From assembly GCF_900103405.1 (NCBI RefSeq), contig NZ_FNHX01000018.1:1-42000 (forward strand): 42,000 bases of DNA, written 5' to 3'. Made by a program: the position numbers and the translations under genes. The first letter of the stretch is position 1; each line of letters starts with the position of its first letter. This DNA is from Polaromonas sp. JS666. GTDB lineage: Bacteria > Pseudomonadota > Gammaproteobacteria > Burkholderiales > Burkholderiaceae_C. Shown one piece after another: positions 40,001 to 42,000 of the stretch. A model generated the notes under the pieces. It saw only the letters and a list, made by a program, of their open reading frames with translations, was not told where the DNA came from and did not search any database.

Positions 40001-41629
40001 CTAAGCCGGAAGCGGCGCCGTACGGTGCAGGTCCCTGCCTATCGCCTGGAAGTGCAGCGCGGCCGACGGCGCGGCTTCGGGCTCCGCATCCAATTTAAAT
40101 TCATCGACCGCCGCCTGCAGCTGCAGGGTCTGCTCGGCCAGCGAAGCCGCCGCCGTGGAGGCCTGCTCGACCAGCGCGGCGTTTTGCTGGGTCGCCTTGT
40201 CCATCAGCACCATGGCCTGGTTCACATGCGCGATGCCGTTGCTTTGCTCGACCGAGGCGGCGGAGATCTGCTCGAGCAGGCTGCTCACGCGCTTGACGGC
40301 CTGCACGATGTCCTGCATGGTGCGACCCGCCTGGCCGACCAGTTCGGAGCCGCTCTCGACATGCGCGACGGAGTCCGCGATCAGCGCCTTGATTTCGCGC
40401 GCCGCCCCGGCGCTGCGCTGCGCGAGGCCGCGCACCTCGCTGGCCACCACGGCAAAACCGCGGCCCTGTTCGCCGGCGCGCGCGGCCTCCACCGCCGCGT
40501 TGAGCGCCAGGATGTTGGTCTGGAAGGCAATGCCTTCGATGACGGCGATGATGTCCACGATTTTTCGGGAGCTGCCGCTGATGGCCGCCATGGTGTCCAC
40601 CACCTGGGCCACCACCGCGCCGCCGCGCTCGGCCGTGCCCGATGCGGTGGCCGCCAGGCCGCTGGCTGAGCGCGCATGCTCGGCGTTGAGCCTGACGGTG
40701 GAAGTCAGCTCCTCCATGCTGGAGACGGTTTCCTCCAGCGAGGCCGCCTGCTCCTCGGTGCGGCGCGACAGGTCGGCGTTGCCGGCCGCGATGTCACCGG
40801 AAGCCAGGGTGATGGAATCGGTGGAGGCCTTGATGCGGCTGACCAGGTCGGTCAGCGTGTCTTCCATGTCGCCCAGGGCGCCCAGCAGGCGGCCGAAATC
40901 GCCGCCGCGTTCGGTGGAAAACTCCTGGCTCAGGTCGCCGGCGGCCACGGTTTCGGCGATGTAAATTGCTTCATTGAGCGGTTGCGCGATGCCGCGGGCG
41001 AGGCGCCAGGCCACGGCCGCGCCCACCAGCAGCGCCGCCAGTGCCAGGCCTATCATCCAGCGCCGTGCCGATGCGATGCCGGTCTCGACGGCCTGGCCGC
41101 CGGCCCTGGCCTGCCGCGCCTGCGTTTCGGCCAGCGCGGCCAGTTCCTGCTGCAGCTTGCCCAGCGATGGCGCGGCCTCGCCGGCCCAGGAACGGACAGC
41201 ACCCTCGCGGTCGCCGGTTTCGATCTGTTTTACCACTTTGGCCAGCGCCTGCGCATAGGAAGCCTGCGCGCCGCGCACGCTCGTCAGCAAGGCCTTTTCC
41301 TCTGGCGGCGGGGTGCCGGCTTCCAGTGCCACCAGGGCATCCGTCATGTTCTTGTCGCCCATCGCAATTTGCCGGCGCGCGGCGCCCGCCAATGCGGGAT
41401 CAGCCGCGAGGGACAGCTCCAGGGTGGCGCGCGCACTGGATTGCGACCAGTTGCCCAGCGCCGCCGCCGCGCCGGCGCGCGACCAGGCGTCGCCGCTCAG
41501 GTCACGGCTAAAGGCGCTGGCGCCGGCCAGCTGGCCCAGCCCCACCGCCAACAAGCCGCCCGCCAGCAGCAATACCAGCCCAAAGCCCGCGCCCAGCCGC
41601 GTGCTGATTTTCAGATTGTCCAGTTGCAT
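40001..41629 (-). CDS. Methyl-accepting chemotaxis protein (four-helix-bundle sensor)
   Basis: A 542-residue receptor. TM1 about 12-34, a periplasmic helical bundle 35-188, TM2 about 191-210, HAMP about 211-265, then the cytoplasmic signalling rod. The hairpin tip EAARAGEQGRGFAVVASEVRGLAQRSAGAAREI (about 381-412) is the CheA/CheW contact region, and EEQAASLEETVSSMEELT (292-309) holds likely methylation glutamates. It has no C-terminal NWETF-type pentapeptide, so it depends on other receptors or needs no CheR tether. The ligand is unknown. It converges with the pseudoprotease gene with only 5 bp between ends. Confidence 0.94.
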   Translation of the reverse strand: MQLDNLKISTRLGAGFGLVLLLAGGLLAVGLGQLAGASAFSRDLSGDAWSRAGAAAALGNWSQSSARATLELSLAADPALAGAARRQIAMGDKNMTDALVALEAGTPPPEEKALLTSVRGAQASYAQALAKVVKQIETGDREGAVRSWAGEAAPSLGKLQQELAALAETQARQARAGGQAVETGIASARRWMIGLALAALLVGAAVAWRLARGIAQPLNEAIYIAETVAAGDLSQEFSTERGGDFGRLLGALGDMEDTLTDLVSRIKASTDSITLASGDIAAGNADLSRRTEEQAASLEETVSSMEELTSTVRLNAEHARSASGLAATASGTAERGGAVVAQVVDTMAAISGSSRKIVDIIAVIEGIAFQTNILALNAAVEAARAGEQGRGFAVVASEVRGLAQRSAGAAREIKALIADSVAHVESGSELVGQAGRTMQDIVQAVKRVSSLLEQISAASVEQSNGIAHVNQAMVLMDKATQQNAALVEQASTAAASLAEQTLQLQAAVDEFKLDAEPEAAPSAALHFQAIGRDLHRTAPLPA

Positions 41630-42000
41630 GGTGTGTCTCCTGCAAGCCGCTTCCGCCTGAAGCTGCGGGAGAGGGCTTGCTCATGGACGGTATCAAGAAA
41701 GGCTGCCCTGCTTGCGGCCGAACAGGACGCGAAACAGGGCTTTGTTTATTGAATTGACTTGGTTTGATGGCCGGGTCTTGCTCCGGCCTTGCGCGCTCCT
41801 GCCTCCTCCTCCTTCCTCTTCTTGGTTCAGCTGGCCGGGTCTCGCCCCGGCAGGCGAGGCACTTTTGGCGAAACCCGCAAAGCGGGTTTTCTTTGTTCGC
41901 CAAAGGCGCGCTACGCGCGCGGGGTTTGCTCACTTCGCGCAGCGAAGTTACGCAAACACCAAAAGTACCCAAAAGAAAGGCGACCCGCAGTCTGGGTCCC
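41630..42000. other. Gene-free right edge with the dispersed palindromic repeat
   Basis: About 370 bases up to the window edge hold the chemotaxis promoter region (41630-41760, with nothing certain to name) and, from about 41767 on, repeat sequence listed separately. Open frames here follow the repeat and show no protein family. Confidence 0.7.
41767..42000. repeat. Partial copy of the dispersed palindromic repeat (cut by the window)
   Basis: The left part CCGGGTCTTGCTCCGGC matches 10997 onward, a pyrimidine-rich linker follows as it does at 11015-11060, and the last 30 bases (AAAAGAAAGGCGACCCGCAG and onward) match the complement of 11547-11575. The middle carries different small hairpins: AAACCCGC-AAA-GCGGGTTT, GCGCGC pairs and ACTTCGC-GCA-GCGAAGT. 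So the family keeps its outer blocks while the inserts vary. Confidence 0.75.

Overview
The window is GC-rich, gene-dense DNA from a betaproteobacterium, most likely a member of the Comamonadaceae (Polaromonas/Rhodoferax/Variovorax type). This rests on the character of the housekeeping genes (valS, galU, cysM, queF, dinB), the families seen (DUF3034, DUF1569, DUF2783, DUF3501, exported 'methylamine utilisation'-type cupredoxins) and the dispersed intergenic palindromes. No database search was possible, so family names come from recognition of the protein sequence.

Layout. 1-5443 (minus): two tandem RHS/YD-repeat genes; the upstream copy is complete at its 5' end, carries two LamG-like modules and stops without an RHS core end, and the second copy starts in a TTGA stop/start overlap and leaves the window. 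5813-7176 (minus): DUF3224 protein and a membrane-anchored dihaem cytochrome c. 7381-10940: dinB (plus), then a phosphotransferase, a GNAT acetyltransferase and a DUF1569 protein (minus). 10941-11748: no gene; a 566-bp nested imperfect palindrome. 11749-20160: an envelope-directed cluster: DUF3034 barrel, exported truncated haemoglobin, cupredoxin, then (minus) DUF3455 lipoprotein and an unknown protein, then (plus) an ECF sigma factor with RskA-type anti-sigma, a hydrolase, a PhzF protein, a TPR protein, a DUF6632 membrane protein and a second cupredoxin. 20278-24625: Tat-type PLP enzyme, small membrane protein, dienoyl-CoA isomerase-like enzyme, queF, hydrolase. 24749-29216 (minus): prolyl 4-hydroxylase-like dioxygenase and yaaA, a MITE-like element, then the operon rubrerythrin / Fe-S oxidoreductase / DUF3501. 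29513-31482: flavin monooxygenase plus DUF2783 partner. 31703-38629: valS, a divergent 2-hydroxyacid dehydrogenase, galU, tusA, a Nudix hydrolase and cysM. 38669-41629: tRNA-Leu(CAA), an HtrA-like pseudoprotease and a chemotaxis receptor. The window ends in another copy of the palindromic repeat family.

How the genes may work together. The most interesting part is 11.7-20.2 kb. Two promoter-like sites, one facing the DUF3455 lipoprotein operon (15153-15182, minus) and one facing the TPR gene (18413-18443, plus), share CGCATCCGATTT and CGTTTGT with the same 16-bp spacing between CATCC and CGTTTGT. This is the bipartite pattern expected of an ECF promoter, and the ECF sigma/anti-sigma pair lies between them, so a local regulon of exported redox and copper-type proteins is a reasonable hypothesis. 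A second functional neighbourhood is oxidative-stress defence at 25.6-29.2 kb (YaaA, rubrerythrin, Fe-S protein, DUF3501).
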